Virus record (IMG/VR): IMGVR_UViG_3300048839_001709
Location: 1 to 64,000 of that record
Direction: 5' to 3' (one strand)
Length of the DNA: 64,000 bases
Source of the DNA: a virus
The translations under genes were made by a program, and so were the position numbers. Below, in pieces: positions 32,356 to 41,566 of the stretch. The notes under the pieces were generated by a model. That model was not told where the DNA came from and did not search any database. It was given only the letters and a program-made list of their open reading frames with translations. Within the stretch, counting starts at the first letter, position 1; each line of letters opens with the position of its first letter.

Positions 32356-33487
32356 CGCGGACAACCATAGCCTTTTGAAGGCGTTGCGGCACATCATCGA
32401 AACAGCCCCGATGGATCTGCGCAAACATTTCAAACTGCAGGTGACCGGCAAAGTGACCGTGGTGGACGAGGATCTGTTCACGGTCGACGTGGAAGTGGAA
32501 GATACGCCGGAAGAGGGGCAAGAACCGGGCAATCCGTGGATTCTGCCCGCCGTTCCCGTAAATTCTCTGGCCGCAGGCGACGGCTACGGAATTTACGTTG
32601 TGCCGGAAATCGGCGCGGAAGTGACGGTCGGCTTCAAAGACGGGGACCTGACCGCTCCGAGAATCGACGGAGCCGAGTTCCTGAAAAACAGAACCCCGAT
32701 CGGCGGGCGCGTCGGTTCGATCACGATGGTCGATTACGCCGGTCAACGGTTCACGATGCGGCCCGATACCGGCCAAGTGGTTTTTCAGTCCTACAACATG
32801 GACGACGAATGCGCCGGCGCCCGTAGCGAACGGACCAAGGGCGACAAGGACGAAAATATCGACGGCGACAAATACGAAACGGTCGGCGGTTCGGTGTCGC
32901 GCAAGATCGAAATGAACCTTACCGAAACAATCCTGGGTGAATTGCACCGCTCTGCCGGCGACTACGAGGAACATTCCGACTACGAAGAGGAAATCGGCGG
33001 AAAGAAGAAATACTACCAGCACGGTCGCATTGTAAACGGCGCGGAACGGATCAAGGTTGCCGGTCGGCAAGATATACGCATCGGCGGCGATCGCAACAAG
33101 CAGGTGCTCGGCGACGATCTGGAAACCGTAGCGAAAAACAAACAGGTGGCCGTGATCGGCCGTCTGCGTATGATCGCGGCGGGGCTGGACTTGTCGGGAA
33201 GCCTTCCCATTCCGATCAGCGCCGAAATCGGCGGGCCTGGCATTTGCTGTTTCGGCGGGCCGTATGTTCTTGGCGCTGCGGTGCCGATGATCGACGGCGC
33301 AAAAATGGTAATAGCTTTTCAAACCTTTCAGGCCGTGATGTCCGCGTTTTTAATCGACGGAATCGGTAAAGACGGCGAAGGGAAAACCGTCATGCCGTCT
33401 GCTTCCTTTGTCGCCGCTTTCACCGCTTTAGCACAATCGATGGCGCTAACCGTTCATCCACGAATCTTTTTATCGAGCCCGGTGTAG
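32348..33487 (+). CDS. Baseplate spike protein (gpV/gp5-like)
   Basis: 379 residues. OB-fold at residues 25-120 (GKVTVVDEDLFTVDVEV ... VPEIGAEVTVGFKDGDLTAPRI). A repetitive beta-helix region follows (DGDKYETVGGSVSRKIEMN; IRIGGDRNKQVLGDDLETV) and a C-terminal end with CCFGGPYVLGA that resembles PAAR-type tips. It pierces the outer membrane on contraction. Confidence 0.82.
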   Translation: MSSADNHSLLKALRHIIETAPMDLRKHFKLQVTGKVTVVDEDLFTVDVEVEDTPEEGQEPGNPWILPAVPVNSLAAGDGYGIYVVPEIGAEVTVGFKDGDLTAPRIDGAEFLKNRTPIGGRVGSITMVDYAGQRFTMRPDTGQVVFQSYNMDDECAGARSERTKGDKDENIDGDKYETVGGSVSRKIEMNLTETILGELHRSAGDYEEHSDYEEEIGGKKKYYQHGRIVNGAERIKVAGRQDIRIGGDRNKQVLGDDLETVAKNKQVAVIGRLRMIAAGLDLSGSLPIPISAEIGGPGICCFGGPYVLGAAVPMIDGAKMVIAFQTFQAVMSAFLIDGIGKDGEGKTVMPSASFVAAFTALAQSMALTVHPRIFLSSPV

Positions 33488-33489
33488 CC

Positions 33490-33663
33490 ATGTGGAAAAA
33501 ACCGAACGTGGAAAAACTGACTCGCCCGTATCGACAAATGGCCGAAGTGTTGCACGGCCAAGCGAAAATGCGGCGGAAGGACAACGAATTGCGGATCAAA
33601 GCACTGGCCGAGGCATTGACCGGCGTTCCGCTCGAAACCGAACCGAAGAAAGAAGACGAGTAG
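33490..33663 (+). CDS. Small hypothetical tail-region protein
   Basis: 57 residues, ATG 2 bp after the previous stop and stop 1 bp before the next gene. Basic helix (PYRQMAEVLHGQAKMRRKDNEL) and acidic end. Tight packing supports it. Confidence 0.5.
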   Translation: MWKKPNVEKLTRPYRQMAEVLHGQAKMRRKDNELRIKALAEALTGVPLETEPKKEDE

Positions 33664-33664
33664 C

Positions 33665-34876
33665 ATGGGTTGGCAAGAATTCAACGCGCAGACTCTTTTC
33701 CCCGGACCGACCAAGGAAATCTTGCGGGCCACCGGGGAAGTGGCCGATACCGTCGCCGAAAGCGCGGAAACGGCAGCCGGCGCGATCGATACCATTGCAT
33801 CTTTGCTTGTCGATATTTCCGATCCTGCCCGGGCAATCGTGGAAGCGCTGATCCAGCAGTTGAAAAATTTGCTGACCGATACGATGAACACCGGTTTGTA
33901 TATGTATTGGGACACGGCCGGTTTTCCGTTCTACAAACTGCGTTCGTTCGATAAGGACGAATTTGCCAAAGCCATGAACGGCGATAGTTCCGCCGAATTG
34001 CCGTTGTCCGCGGCGACCCCCATTGGTTGGACAGGATGGAAATCGCGCTGGCAGCAGAGTTTCGACGATCAGGGCGACGACAGACGCCCGATCTTTTCCG
34101 GCGATGCCCAAGTATCCGCCATGATATTCATTGCCGGTACGCCCAGCCTGGACGCATTGCCGGCGCTTCTGGCGGCTCTCGGCAGACTTTTCGGAATCAA
34201 GGCTTTCACCGATCTGCTGGACATGCTGGCGATTACCCAATTGGCCGAGGATGCAAAGGCCGGCGAGCGAGAAATTATCGTAAAAAATGCAAACGGATTT
34301 GTGGAAGACAAATTCGTGATCATCGGGGCGTTGAGCGGGGTGACATTGGATTTCGCCTCGTCTCGGCAAATCGACTACCAGACCCGCGTTTTCACATTGT
34401 ACGACGACTTGAAAAAGGATTGGCCCGCAGGAACGCCGGTGATCATGGCCGGCAGCGACCCGCAAAGCCGTGGTGGAAACAAGCGGGCTCCGGATTGGCA
34501 TAGCTGTAAGCTCAAAGACCTGGATGTGATGAAAAAAGTTGATAAGCTGGTCAAAAAAATCATCGGCCTGCTGGAAATGGCGTCCGGTCTGATCGGATTA
34601 CTGCAGGAACTGGCGGATGCACTGGCAGAAAAAGCCGATCAACTGCGCGATCTGGCCCAAGAGATCGAAGATGCGATCGAATTGATCGAACTGATTATTG
34701 CGCTAACCGGAGTTTATTGCGTGAAAATCGATTCGACTACCGGAATCGGCGGATTGTTCGATGCACTCGAAGCGCAAGGGCAGCCGCCTTTGCCCGCAGG
34801 TAGTTACATCGTCGGTGTTTGCCTGCTTGCCGGAACCAACGAACTGCTTCCGATTACCGAATTGTTTGGGGCGTGA
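33665..34876 (+). CDS. Large virion-associated protein, helical C-terminus
   Basis: 403 residues with three parts: an N-terminal helical region, a central mixed domain (FSGDAQVSAMIFIAGTPSLDALPALLAALGRLFGI ... VIIGALSGVTLDFASS) and a coiled coil (LLQELADALAEKADQLRDLAQEIEDAIELIEL). Genes of this kind between spike and wedge are common in environmental myophages and unnamed. Probably a baseplate or tail accessory part. Confidence 0.55.
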   Translation: MGWQEFNAQTLFPGPTKEILRATGEVADTVAESAETAAGAIDTIASLLVDISDPARAIVEALIQQLKNLLTDTMNTGLYMYWDTAGFPFYKLRSFDKDEFAKAMNGDSSAELPLSAATPIGWTGWKSRWQQSFDDQGDDRRPIFSGDAQVSAMIFIAGTPSLDALPALLAALGRLFGIKAFTDLLDMLAITQLAEDAKAGEREIIVKNANGFVEDKFVIIGALSGVTLDFASSRQIDYQTRVFTLYDDLKKDWPAGTPVIMAGSDPQSRGGNKRAPDWHSCKLKDLDVMKKVDKLVKKIIGLLEMASGLIGLLQELADALAEKADQLRDLAQEIEDAIELIELIIALTGVYCVKIDSTTGIGGLFDALEAQGQPPLPAGSYIVGVCLLAGTNELLPITELFGA

Positions 34877-35012
34877 CAAAACCAGCCACAACCGAAGCAC
34901 CATTTATTTCCAATTTGGAAAGCTACACTATCGTCACGGTGCGATCTCCGAATGAGACACCCATTCACAAACCGGATACCAGAAAAAGCGATTACAGGGC
35001 ATTTATCGAGTT

Positions 35013-35059
35013 TTCTGAATTTGCGGACCACTCCCATTTTCCGGCACTACCGCTATAGC
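35013..35059 (+). promoter_or_regulatory. Late promoter, baseplate wedge
   Basis: Box TTCTGAATTTGCGGACCA (35013-35030), 23 bp, TATAGC (35054-35059), in the 214-bp gap 34877-35090 that otherwise holds nothing recognisable. It leaves a leader of about 25 nt before the wedge gene. Confidence 0.65.
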
Positions 35060-35090
35060 ATCCAGACTAAATGATTCGCGAGGTGCGCCG

Positions 35091-36254
35091 ATGCCGATCA
35101 AAAGTGCGGAAGAAATCAAAGAAAGCCTGGCCGTTGGATTCGTCAACGCCGGCGTGACCAATTTCAACGATGGATCCGTGGCGGATGAAATTGTCGATAA
35201 CCAGGGCGATGTCGTTTCGGCAATCTATGACTTCGGTATCGACGTGCAAACCAACGGCTATGCGGCCACGGCAACCGGAGCATTCCTGGAAGCGATCTGC
35301 GCCGAGCGCGGGTTGTCGCGCCTTCCCGGAGCCAAGGCCCGCCGCAAGGTCGTTCTTTCCCGCAATAAAACTTCGAGCACGGTTTTTATTCCCGAAGGTA
35401 CGATCATCCAGAGCCGCCAGGATTCCGATGGCAGCCGCTATCGGTTTTTGGCAATCCAGGATTACACCCTCGCGGTGGGCGAATCGGAAATCGAGATCGT
35501 CGTCGAGGCCGAGGCCGAGGGCGAGGCATACAACCTGCCTGCCGGAACGGTGGACCAGCAAGGGACGCTGCTTTCCGGCATCGACGAAATCGACGACACC
35601 AGCCTGAGCCAGGCGGAACGAATCGTTTCCGAAGGCGCGGACGAAGAAAGCGACACCCGCCTGCGTCGGCGCTATTTCCTGGCCTGGGACGAACAAACGA
35701 CCGGCTCCACCGCTGCGGCGTATCTTTCCTGGGTGATGGCCGATATTCGCGTGGCGCAATCCTGGATCGATTTCAATGGTCCGCGCGGCGAGGGCACGAT
35801 TACCATTTACGTTCTGAGCACGGTCGGCGCTCCGTCCAAGGAACTGTTGACCGATCTGCGCGAGGAAATTATCGGCACCCCAGCCGAGGATTACCAGGAC
35901 GGAAAACGGGCAGCGGGCGACGATGTTTGGATCCAGGGACCGTCCGAGGAAACCGTGGATATCACCGCCACGGTTCAATACTACTCGTCCTACGATCGTG
36001 ACGACCTGGACGATGAAATCCGCGCGGTTTTGGCCGCGTATTTCAACCCCAGCGGATCCGAAATGTATTCCTGGTTGCGGCCTCTTGGCGTGGGCAAGCA
36101 GGTAGTGCTCGCCCAACTGATCGAGTGCATTACCCGGCCAGATGCCGTTTACGATGTTTCCATTTCCGCGCCGACCGCGAATGTCGCCATGAATGCCGAC
36201 CAACTTCCGATTCTCGGCACGGTGACGATTACCTACGTGGAGGTGACGGCGTGA
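35091..36254 (+). CDS. Baseplate wedge protein J-like
   Basis: 387 residues. The family pattern is plain: N-terminal helix, GAFLEAICAERGLSRLPGAKAR, then the conserved barrel VFIPEGTIIQSRQDSDG and AEGEAYNLPAGTV, and further FLAWDEQTTGSTAAAYLSWVM. gpJ-like proteins form the iris around the baseplate hub. Overlaps the next gene by GTGA. Confidence 0.85.
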   Translation: MPIKSAEEIKESLAVGFVNAGVTNFNDGSVADEIVDNQGDVVSAIYDFGIDVQTNGYAATATGAFLEAICAERGLSRLPGAKARRKVVLSRNKTSSTVFIPEGTIIQSRQDSDGSRYRFLAIQDYTLAVGESEIEIVVEAEAEGEAYNLPAGTVDQQGTLLSGIDEIDDTSLSQAERIVSEGADEESDTRLRRRYFLAWDEQTTGSTAAAYLSWVMADIRVAQSWIDFNGPRGEGTITIYVLSTVGAPSKELLTDLREEIIGTPAEDYQDGKRAAGDDVWIQGPSEETVDITATVQYYSSYDRDDLDDEIRAVLAAYFNPSGSEMYSWLRPLGVGKQVVLAQLIECITRPDAVYDVSISAPTANVAMNADQLPILGTVTITYVEVTA

Positions 36255-37927
36255 GTGTGACCATTGCCGAAACGTTCGCCGATTCCACCTCGTGGGAAAA
36301 TCACTTTACCGTGATCGGTGATTTTTACACCGGCGATGCCGTGGAAGTGGTCGACGAAAAGCTGCGGTTGACGATGGTGGAGGGCGCTTCCGGACGCTCC
36401 ATGCGGGCCTTGTTCAATATGCCGCTGAAAATCGTGCATAGTTTCGAGGTCACCATTTCGGCGGTCGACTTCGGCGTCGGTTCGTACCAGGACAAAATCG
36501 CCTGCATCATGATCGGAGACGGTCGAATACCGATCGCCAGATCTCATATGTTCGGTATTTGGAGCGAAGCCAATATCCTTTCGTCGATCGATGTAATCGA
36601 CGGCGGTTTATCCAGCGAAACATTCGGTTCCGTTTCCTTGCCGCTGACTTTGCGAATGGAAAAATACGGCAGCGATGTTCGCTTTTTCACCGTGAACGGC
36701 GAAACAATTACGGAAATCGTTCATCTTACCGATTTTCCCGACGACAGCCCCGCATATATTTCACTGTCAACCTACTGTCAGGCCGGCAAATCGCTGTGGG
36801 CCGAGTTCGACGATTTCGAGATCGAATTCGAATCGATCATGGGAAACGTGCTGTGGTCGATCATGCCCGCCTGGTTCAAGAGATACCCGCTGAAAATCGC
36901 AACCAACGGCGATCTGGCGTTGACGCCCAACGGTGTGACCTGCCTGATGCAGGACATTGCCGATGCGCTGGACGTGGGCGGTCTGAGCGCGTTTTTTGGC
37001 AAGCCGTTCACGTCCTCGGAAGAGGATCGGCTGAAACGGCAGATCAGATCCATTTTATCCGGGGCAGGGCTTTCCCCGCGGCTGGTTCCCAACAAAACCA
37101 CCGTGGCGATCGCCGAAACGAACGACGACGGCAGTTTTACCAGCAACATCGGGGTGACCGCACAAGACGGCAATGAATTGCTCCCGCTCAATTTGGTTTA
37201 CGAATACGGCATCGACGGCGTGACCGATCTATTTGCCGATCCCCCCGCTCCGGTGGCCACCATAACGGCAGTTGGTCCGGACGGCTATTCCTACCCGGCT
37301 TTCGGCCGCGATTTGTACCTGGACCGCGACAACCCGCTGGAAGACGACGATTTTACGAAGCTCCCGCAGTGGCACATTTTCGAAGCCTTTGGCGTGGAAC
37401 TGGACCGGGCCATGCTTTTCCTGGTGGAAACCCGCGACGATTTCAGCATTTCCCGCGCAGGCGAGGACGGATTGAACCGGATGTTTGCCGAGCGGGAACC
37501 GATATTGCCGGTATCGTCCGAAATGAACGACCGCGAATTGCTCCGGTGGGCTTTGAATCAAGAGTGGGATGCGAAGCATGCGGATGGAACATTGGCCGGT
37601 CTGGTCGATATCTGCGAACGCATGGGGTTTACGGTAACCATCGTCGAGGGCTGGCGCACCGATTTTTATTCGGTCATGGCTTCGCACGGCATTATCTTGA
37701 CCGACCTCGGCGTGGACCGCCTGCGCTGGGCTGAAATTCATTTGATCCTGGAACCGGCAGATGGAACAGTCGATCGAACCTTCCAGGAATTCTATCAGAA
37801 AATTCTGCGCCGCCAGCGGGCAGGCCGAAGAATCTGTTTTCACCTTCCCAGCTACCTGCTGGCCTGGGGAGATATGACATTTCGGCGGGGGAATCCGTTC
37901 TGGTTTACCTGCTTCCGCGACGTGTAA
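36251..37927 (+). CDS. Tail protein: lectin-like N-terminus and gpI-like region
   Basis: 558 residues, GTG start in an overlap with the wedge gene. Residues 1-200 look like a jelly-roll (laminin-G/concanavalin) sugar-binding domain (SWENHFTVIGDFYTGDAVEVVDEKLRL; DFPDDSPAYISLSTYC). The middle begins IMPAWFKRYPLKIATNGD, and residues about 420-558 (LLRWALNQEWDAKHADGTLAGLVDICERMGF) resemble baseplate gpI-type or receptor-binding modules. Likely attaches fibres to the baseplate. Confidence 0.6.
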   Translation: MSVTIAETFADSTSWENHFTVIGDFYTGDAVEVVDEKLRLTMVEGASGRSMRALFNMPLKIVHSFEVTISAVDFGVGSYQDKIACIMIGDGRIPIARSHMFGIWSEANILSSIDVIDGGLSSETFGSVSLPLTLRMEKYGSDVRFFTVNGETITEIVHLTDFPDDSPAYISLSTYCQAGKSLWAEFDDFEIEFESIMGNVLWSIMPAWFKRYPLKIATNGDLALTPNGVTCLMQDIADALDVGGLSAFFGKPFTSSEEDRLKRQIRSILSGAGLSPRLVPNKTTVAIAETNDDGSFTSNIGVTAQDGNELLPLNLVYEYGIDGVTDLFADPPAPVATITAVGPDGYSYPAFGRDLYLDRDNPLEDDDFTKLPQWHIFEAFGVELDRAMLFLVETRDDFSISRAGEDGLNRMFAEREPILPVSSEMNDRELLRWALNQEWDAKHADGTLAGLVDICERMGFTVTIVEGWRTDFYSVMASHGIILTDLGVDRLRWAEIHLILEPADGTVDRTFQEFYQKILRRQRAGRRICFHLPSYLLAWGDMTFRRGNPFWFTCFRDV

Positions 37928-37942
37928 AAGGAGCGAATCGTC

Positions 37943-40060
37943 ATGACGCAAAAAGTATTGTGCCACATGGGTATGGAGCAAATGCCGGATAGCTGGAATC
38001 TGCATCTGGCCGGTTTCATTCAATCGGGAATTCTGTTCGGCATGCGCTGCATTGCCGGAACCGAACCGGACGGCGTGACCATCCAGGCCGGTGCGTGGTT
38101 CACCGATCGCGGCGACAAGATCGAGGAAGACGCAGACCTGGCAAACTATTTCAGCGCGTTGAACGGGCGCCCGCTGACTGCGAACGCCACTGCCAGCCCG
38201 CGCTACGACCTGATCGTCGGCGATTACTTCTACGCCGACAGTCCGAGCAAGCAGGCCACGTACCAAATCGTGCTTGGCACCCCCGGCGCGGGAGAACCGC
38301 CCGCGTGGGCGAATGACCAATTCCCGCTGGCGATCGCGGTAATGGCCGCGGGCGCGTCGATGTACTCCGAATTCATCCCGTACCCGAGCGAGCGGCGGTA
38401 CAACTGCTACCTGGACCTCGGCTTGGAATATGTCCGCTACGGCGATCAGGCGGCGATCAAGTTGATGATGGTTCATGAAGACTGTCCGGTACTGGACCTG
38501 GTGGAAGGAATCTACGTCCGATTCGTGGCGGCAGGAACGCTGGCCGATGGAGCGCTGATCACCGCATGGCTCGATCCGTTCACGCTGACCCCGGACGGCG
38601 AGCTAAACATTCAGCAATGGATCGATGAAATTATCGCGGCTCGCGGAAACAAGAGCACGTTGAACGATCGGCTTTCCGTCACGTTGGACGACAACGGCTA
38701 CCCGAAGGCGGTGGGCGTGATCGGCACGATTCAGGCCGAGGTGGTCAAGGCGCGCGGCAATTGCGCCGATCTGGATACGCGGTTGGACAACTGCATGACC
38801 CAGTATGGCTACATTTCGCACCACATGCTGGCCGGAATGTACGGCGATATCGGATCTCCTGGCGCTCCCTTTTATTTCACCGACAAACGCGCAACCAACT
38901 CCGATCACGATGCCCGGTACTACCCGCGAACCGAGATCGACACGAGCATTGCGGCCATGCTGTATGCGATTCACGGCAACGGCGTTCTGGATAGTTTGGC
39001 TTATCTTTCCAGCACGGTCATCAGCGGCGGCGGCGGAACCCTGCGGCAGTTCACGTTTTCTTCTGGATCGGTGCTGGTCGGCGGTGTGGTAGTTGCGGTG
39101 AACTCGCCGAGCTTCACCATCGACACCGGCTACACCGGTACGCTGTTCGTGAGCGTGGATTCAACCGGCGCGGTGGTGGCGCAGGAATCGGATTTTGCGA
39201 CCGGTACCGCTTCCATTCGAATCATCAAGCTAACTGCCGGATCGATCGATGTGAACGTCGATGCCCGTAAGCTGATTGCCTGGCCGGATCGGTTGACCCG
39301 GAATTTCATCGCCTCGGCGACGAAGGACCGCCTCGGCCTCACCACGCCCGAGCGATTCGGCGGCTGCTCGTTCACCTGGATCGACAAGCTGGCCATTGCC
39401 GAAGTGACGGATGTGGATGGGTCCGGTCTTTCTGTAGAAATAAATGCTTCAGGAAGCACTGAAAATCCGTTTACCGAGGGAATGAATGTTATTTTCCATG
39501 ACAGCGACGATGCCTTCTTTTTCCGCACGGTTGCAAACGCTGTTGGAAATGAAGTCGAATTTACTACCGGTGGCTTGACGGCAGGCAAAACCGGCGTTCT
39601 TTTCGAGTATCGCGTGATTGAGGACGGCTTCGATTTCCGTGACCGCGAAATCGCCATTGTCGGTTCGGTCAAGGAATTGTACGCCGATTCCATCGTTCCG
39701 ATTCTTCCCGGCGAAACCTATGCCTACACTTCCTGGTGCGGCATCGGCATGATCGGCGGCGTATTGAACAACCTCGGGGCGGGCAATCCCGTTGTCGGGC
39801 GGGCCTATACTTCGAACGGAATTGCATTCACCCAAGCCGGATGGCCTGCCATCGTGACCAATCCGGGTGGCGCGGCCATGCTTTGCATGTATCCTGGTAG
39901 CGAAACCGTGAATCAGGGTTGGCGCATTTTCGTGCGGGCCAGCGACGGTGCCCTGATCGCCTGCTACTCCGATGCGTATTGGACCGGCGCGAAAGGAGCT
40001 TTCGTCAGCTTCTTTGTCAATTTCTCGTGCAGTCCGCGACTGCAACAGGTCGCGCCCTAG
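37943..40060 (+). CDS. Tail fibre protein
   Basis: 705 residues. N-terminal 250 residues resemble baseplate-attachment parts of fibres; the middle has the trimerising repeat HDARYYPRTEIDTSIAAML (a common fibre motif with H-x-x-x-Y-Y). It continues with beta-rich shaft segments and a Gly/Trp-rich tip ending in an unusual Cys- and Ser-containing tail. It ends at a GC hairpin and converges on the lipoprotein gene. Confidence 0.75.
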   Translation: MTQKVLCHMGMEQMPDSWNLHLAGFIQSGILFGMRCIAGTEPDGVTIQAGAWFTDRGDKIEEDADLANYFSALNGRPLTANATASPRYDLIVGDYFYADSPSKQATYQIVLGTPGAGEPPAWANDQFPLAIAVMAAGASMYSEFIPYPSERRYNCYLDLGLEYVRYGDQAAIKLMMVHEDCPVLDLVEGIYVRFVAAGTLADGALITAWLDPFTLTPDGELNIQQWIDEIIAARGNKSTLNDRLSVTLDDNGYPKAVGVIGTIQAEVVKARGNCADLDTRLDNCMTQYGYISHHMLAGMYGDIGSPGAPFYFTDKRATNSDHDARYYPRTEIDTSIAAMLYAIHGNGVLDSLAYLSSTVISGGGGTLRQFTFSSGSVLVGGVVVAVNSPSFTIDTGYTGTLFVSVDSTGAVVAQESDFATGTASIRIIKLTAGSIDVNVDARKLIAWPDRLTRNFIASATKDRLGLTTPERFGGCSFTWIDKLAIAEVTDVDGSGLSVEINASGSTENPFTEGMNVIFHDSDDAFFFRTVANAVGNEVEFTTGGLTAGKTGVLFEYRVIEDGFDFRDREIAIVGSVKELYADSIVPILPGETYAYTSWCGIGMIGGVLNNLGAGNPVVGRAYTSNGIAFTQAGWPAIVTNPGGAAMLCMYPGSETVNQGWRIFVRASDGALIACYSDAYWTGAKGAFVSFFVNFSCSPRLQQVAP

Positions 40061-40067
40061 CGGGCGC
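40052..40067. terminator. GC hairpin between convergent genes
   Basis: GCGCCC-TAGC-GGGCGC overlapping the tail-fibre stop and the end of the convergent lipoprotein gene. No T-run on either strand; probably blocks both transcripts weakly or protects mRNA ends. Nearly the same stem occurs at 13460. Confidence 0.45.
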
Positions 40068-40926
40068 AACGGAAGCCTTCAGCTTGTAAATTGACACTAC
40101 CTGATAATCTGACTGAGACGCGCAGGTTATCAAAATTGCTAACATGATTTCCACCACGCATAACCCGCTCGCTTCCCGCTCCCGGTCCGGGCGGGTTCGT
40201 ATTTGGAGAAATGGAATAGTAGTCGGCAAGGTAGTAATCGGCAACCCATTCCCTAACATTGCCACTCATATCGTACAAGCCAAGCACATTCGGCTTTTTC
40301 TGCTTTGCCTTTTGAACGCGCCCGAAAGCGTTGTCCCAATACCATGCCACCTTATCCAGGCATTCGTAGTCGTCACCGCAGATGTAGATCCGGTTTTCGT
40401 ATCCGCCCCGGGCCGCGAATTCCCATTCGGCTTCGGTCGGAAGTCTTCCGTCTACGGCTTCGCAAAAGGCTTTGGCTTGCGCCCAAGTGACGTTGAACAC
40501 CGGAAAATCGTCGCCAATTTCTTCCTCTTCATAGTACCCGGACAGCGAGGCATTCTCGCCAATGACGGCCTCATATTGGCCCTGTGTGATTTCGGTGGTG
40601 GTCATCTCGAAGGCGTCGATCGATACTTCGTGCTGTGGCGATTCGTCGAAGGCGCATTGCAAATCGTCGGGAACGCAACCCATGAGGAAGGTATCGGCGG
40701 GAACATAGACCCAGGATGGTTCCGCCGCGTCGTCGTCATCGTCTCCCGAGGTATCGTCGTCGTCTTCATTATCGTCATCATCGGCCTGATCGTCGTCTAC
40801 CTGGCTATCGTCGTCATCGTCATCGCCGCTATTTCCGCCGTCCGAGCAAGCGAAGGCCATTAAAAAAACGATAATCATGAGTAGGGAAATCGCGCCGATC
40901 AGAATGTTTTGTCCGATCCGTTTCAT
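40057..40926 (-). CDS. Lipoprotein with Asp-rich linker and FGE-sulfatase (SUMF1-like) domain
   Basis: 289 residues. Signal peptide with lipobox LMAFAC at residues 22-27. An Asp-run linker covers residues 32-68. The SUMF1/FGE fold covers 70-289, with YVPADTFLMGC at the start, RLPTEAEWEFAARGG in the middle, LYDMSGNVREWV, and RVMRGGNHVSNFDNLR ... GFRCAR at the end. It is transcribed alone on the minus strand with its own sigma-70 promoter. Probably a lysogenic-conversion surface protein rather than a virion part. Confidence 0.85.
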   Translation of the reverse strand: MKRIGQNILIGAISLLMIIVFLMAFACSDGGNSGDDDDDDSQVDDDQADDDDNEDDDDTSGDDDDDAAEPSWVYVPADTFLMGCVPDDLQCAFDESPQHEVSIDAFEMTTTEITQGQYEAVIGENASLSGYYEEEEIGDDFPVFNVTWAQAKAFCEAVDGRLPTEAEWEFAARGGYENRIYICGDDYECLDKVAWYWDNAFGRVQKAKQKKPNVLGLYDMSGNVREWVADYYLADYYSISPNTNPPGPGAGSERVMRGGNHVSNFDNLRVSVRLSGSVNLQAEGFRCAR

Positions 40927-40975
40927 TTTCGTCGTCCTCCAAAAAAATGTCTCGAATAGTCAACTGCCGATTGAA

Positions 40976-41004
40976 ACCATAGCAAAACCCAACAAACCGA
41001 TCAA
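40976..41004 (-). promoter_or_regulatory. Sigma-70 promoter for lipoprotein gene
   Basis: On the minus strand, TTGATC (41004-40999), 17 bp, TATGGT (40981-40976), then a 49-bp leader with TGGAGGACG before the ATG. Consistent with expression in the lysogen, independent of late promoters. Confidence 0.6.
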
Positions 41005-41167
41005 GTCGCTCATGTTTGTTTGATAATACGACGATACCATTATTGACGATCATGGATGATGTATGATGATTGTCGATGATACCCGACGATAGAGGCTGTG
41101 GTTGCTAAGGGTTGACTGTTTGATTTGTTATATCTATTCTTTCTTTGGAAGAAGGGGGAACCGCGCG
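41005..41167 (+). promoter_or_regulatory. Promoter/operator region of the HicBA pair
   Basis: Between the divergent lipoprotein promoter and hicB. It contains TTGTTTGATAATACGA (third copy of the repeat seen at 8677) and TTGACG at 41043. The latter is followed by a cluster of GATGAT/CGATGAT words (41049-41095) that could bind an autoregulating antitoxin. Exact -10 not assignable. Confidence 0.4.
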
Positions 41168-41566
41168 ATGAAATTGAGAGGCACCAGTGGAGGCGTTCTC
41201 CACGAAATTACCGATGAAAACGGCAATAAAATGATTATTGCCCATTTGCAGGGGATTCTTTACAAAGAAGATGACGTTTGGATCAGTAATTGTATTTCGC
41301 TGGATGTTGCCACTTGCGGCGATACCCGCGAAGAGGCGATGAAAAATACCGTGGAAGCGGTAAATATGTGGTTTTCCTTCTGCCTGGAAGAGGGAACGCT
41401 GAGTGAGGCGTTGACCGAACTTGGTTGGAAGCAGAGCAAAAAAATACAAATTGAGATTCAGAAAAAAGACTCGGAAAACGAACAAACCATTTCCCCGGTT
41501 TTCAACTTCGACAGTGTTGAGGACAAGGATTGGTCCGGGCGTGTAGTTTTTCAAAACGCCGCATGA
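41168..41566 (+). CDS. hicB: HicB-like antitoxin
   Basis: 132 residues with AAGGGGGAACC upstream. The core (MIIAHLQGILYKEDDVWISNCISLDVATCGDTREEAMKNTVEAV) is the HicB partial RNase H fold: W-x-x-x-C-x-x-x-x-V/L-x-x-x-G-x-T-x-x-E-A. The C-terminal extension shows no clear DNA-binding helix. Its gene overlaps the HicA gene by ATGA, in the order B-A. Confidence 0.82.
   Translation: MKLRGTSGGVLHEITDENGNKMIIAHLQGILYKEDDVWISNCISLDVATCGDTREEAMKNTVEAVNMWFSFCLEEGTLSEALTELGWKQSKKIQIEIQKKDSENEQTISPVFNFDSVEDKDWSGRVVFQNAA

Noticed and set aside
40057-40926. Target gene of a diversity-generating retroelement
   Set aside because: The C-terminal GGNHVSNFDNLR ... GFRCAR resembles variable ends of such proteins, but no reverse transcriptase, template repeat or accessory gene is present in the window.
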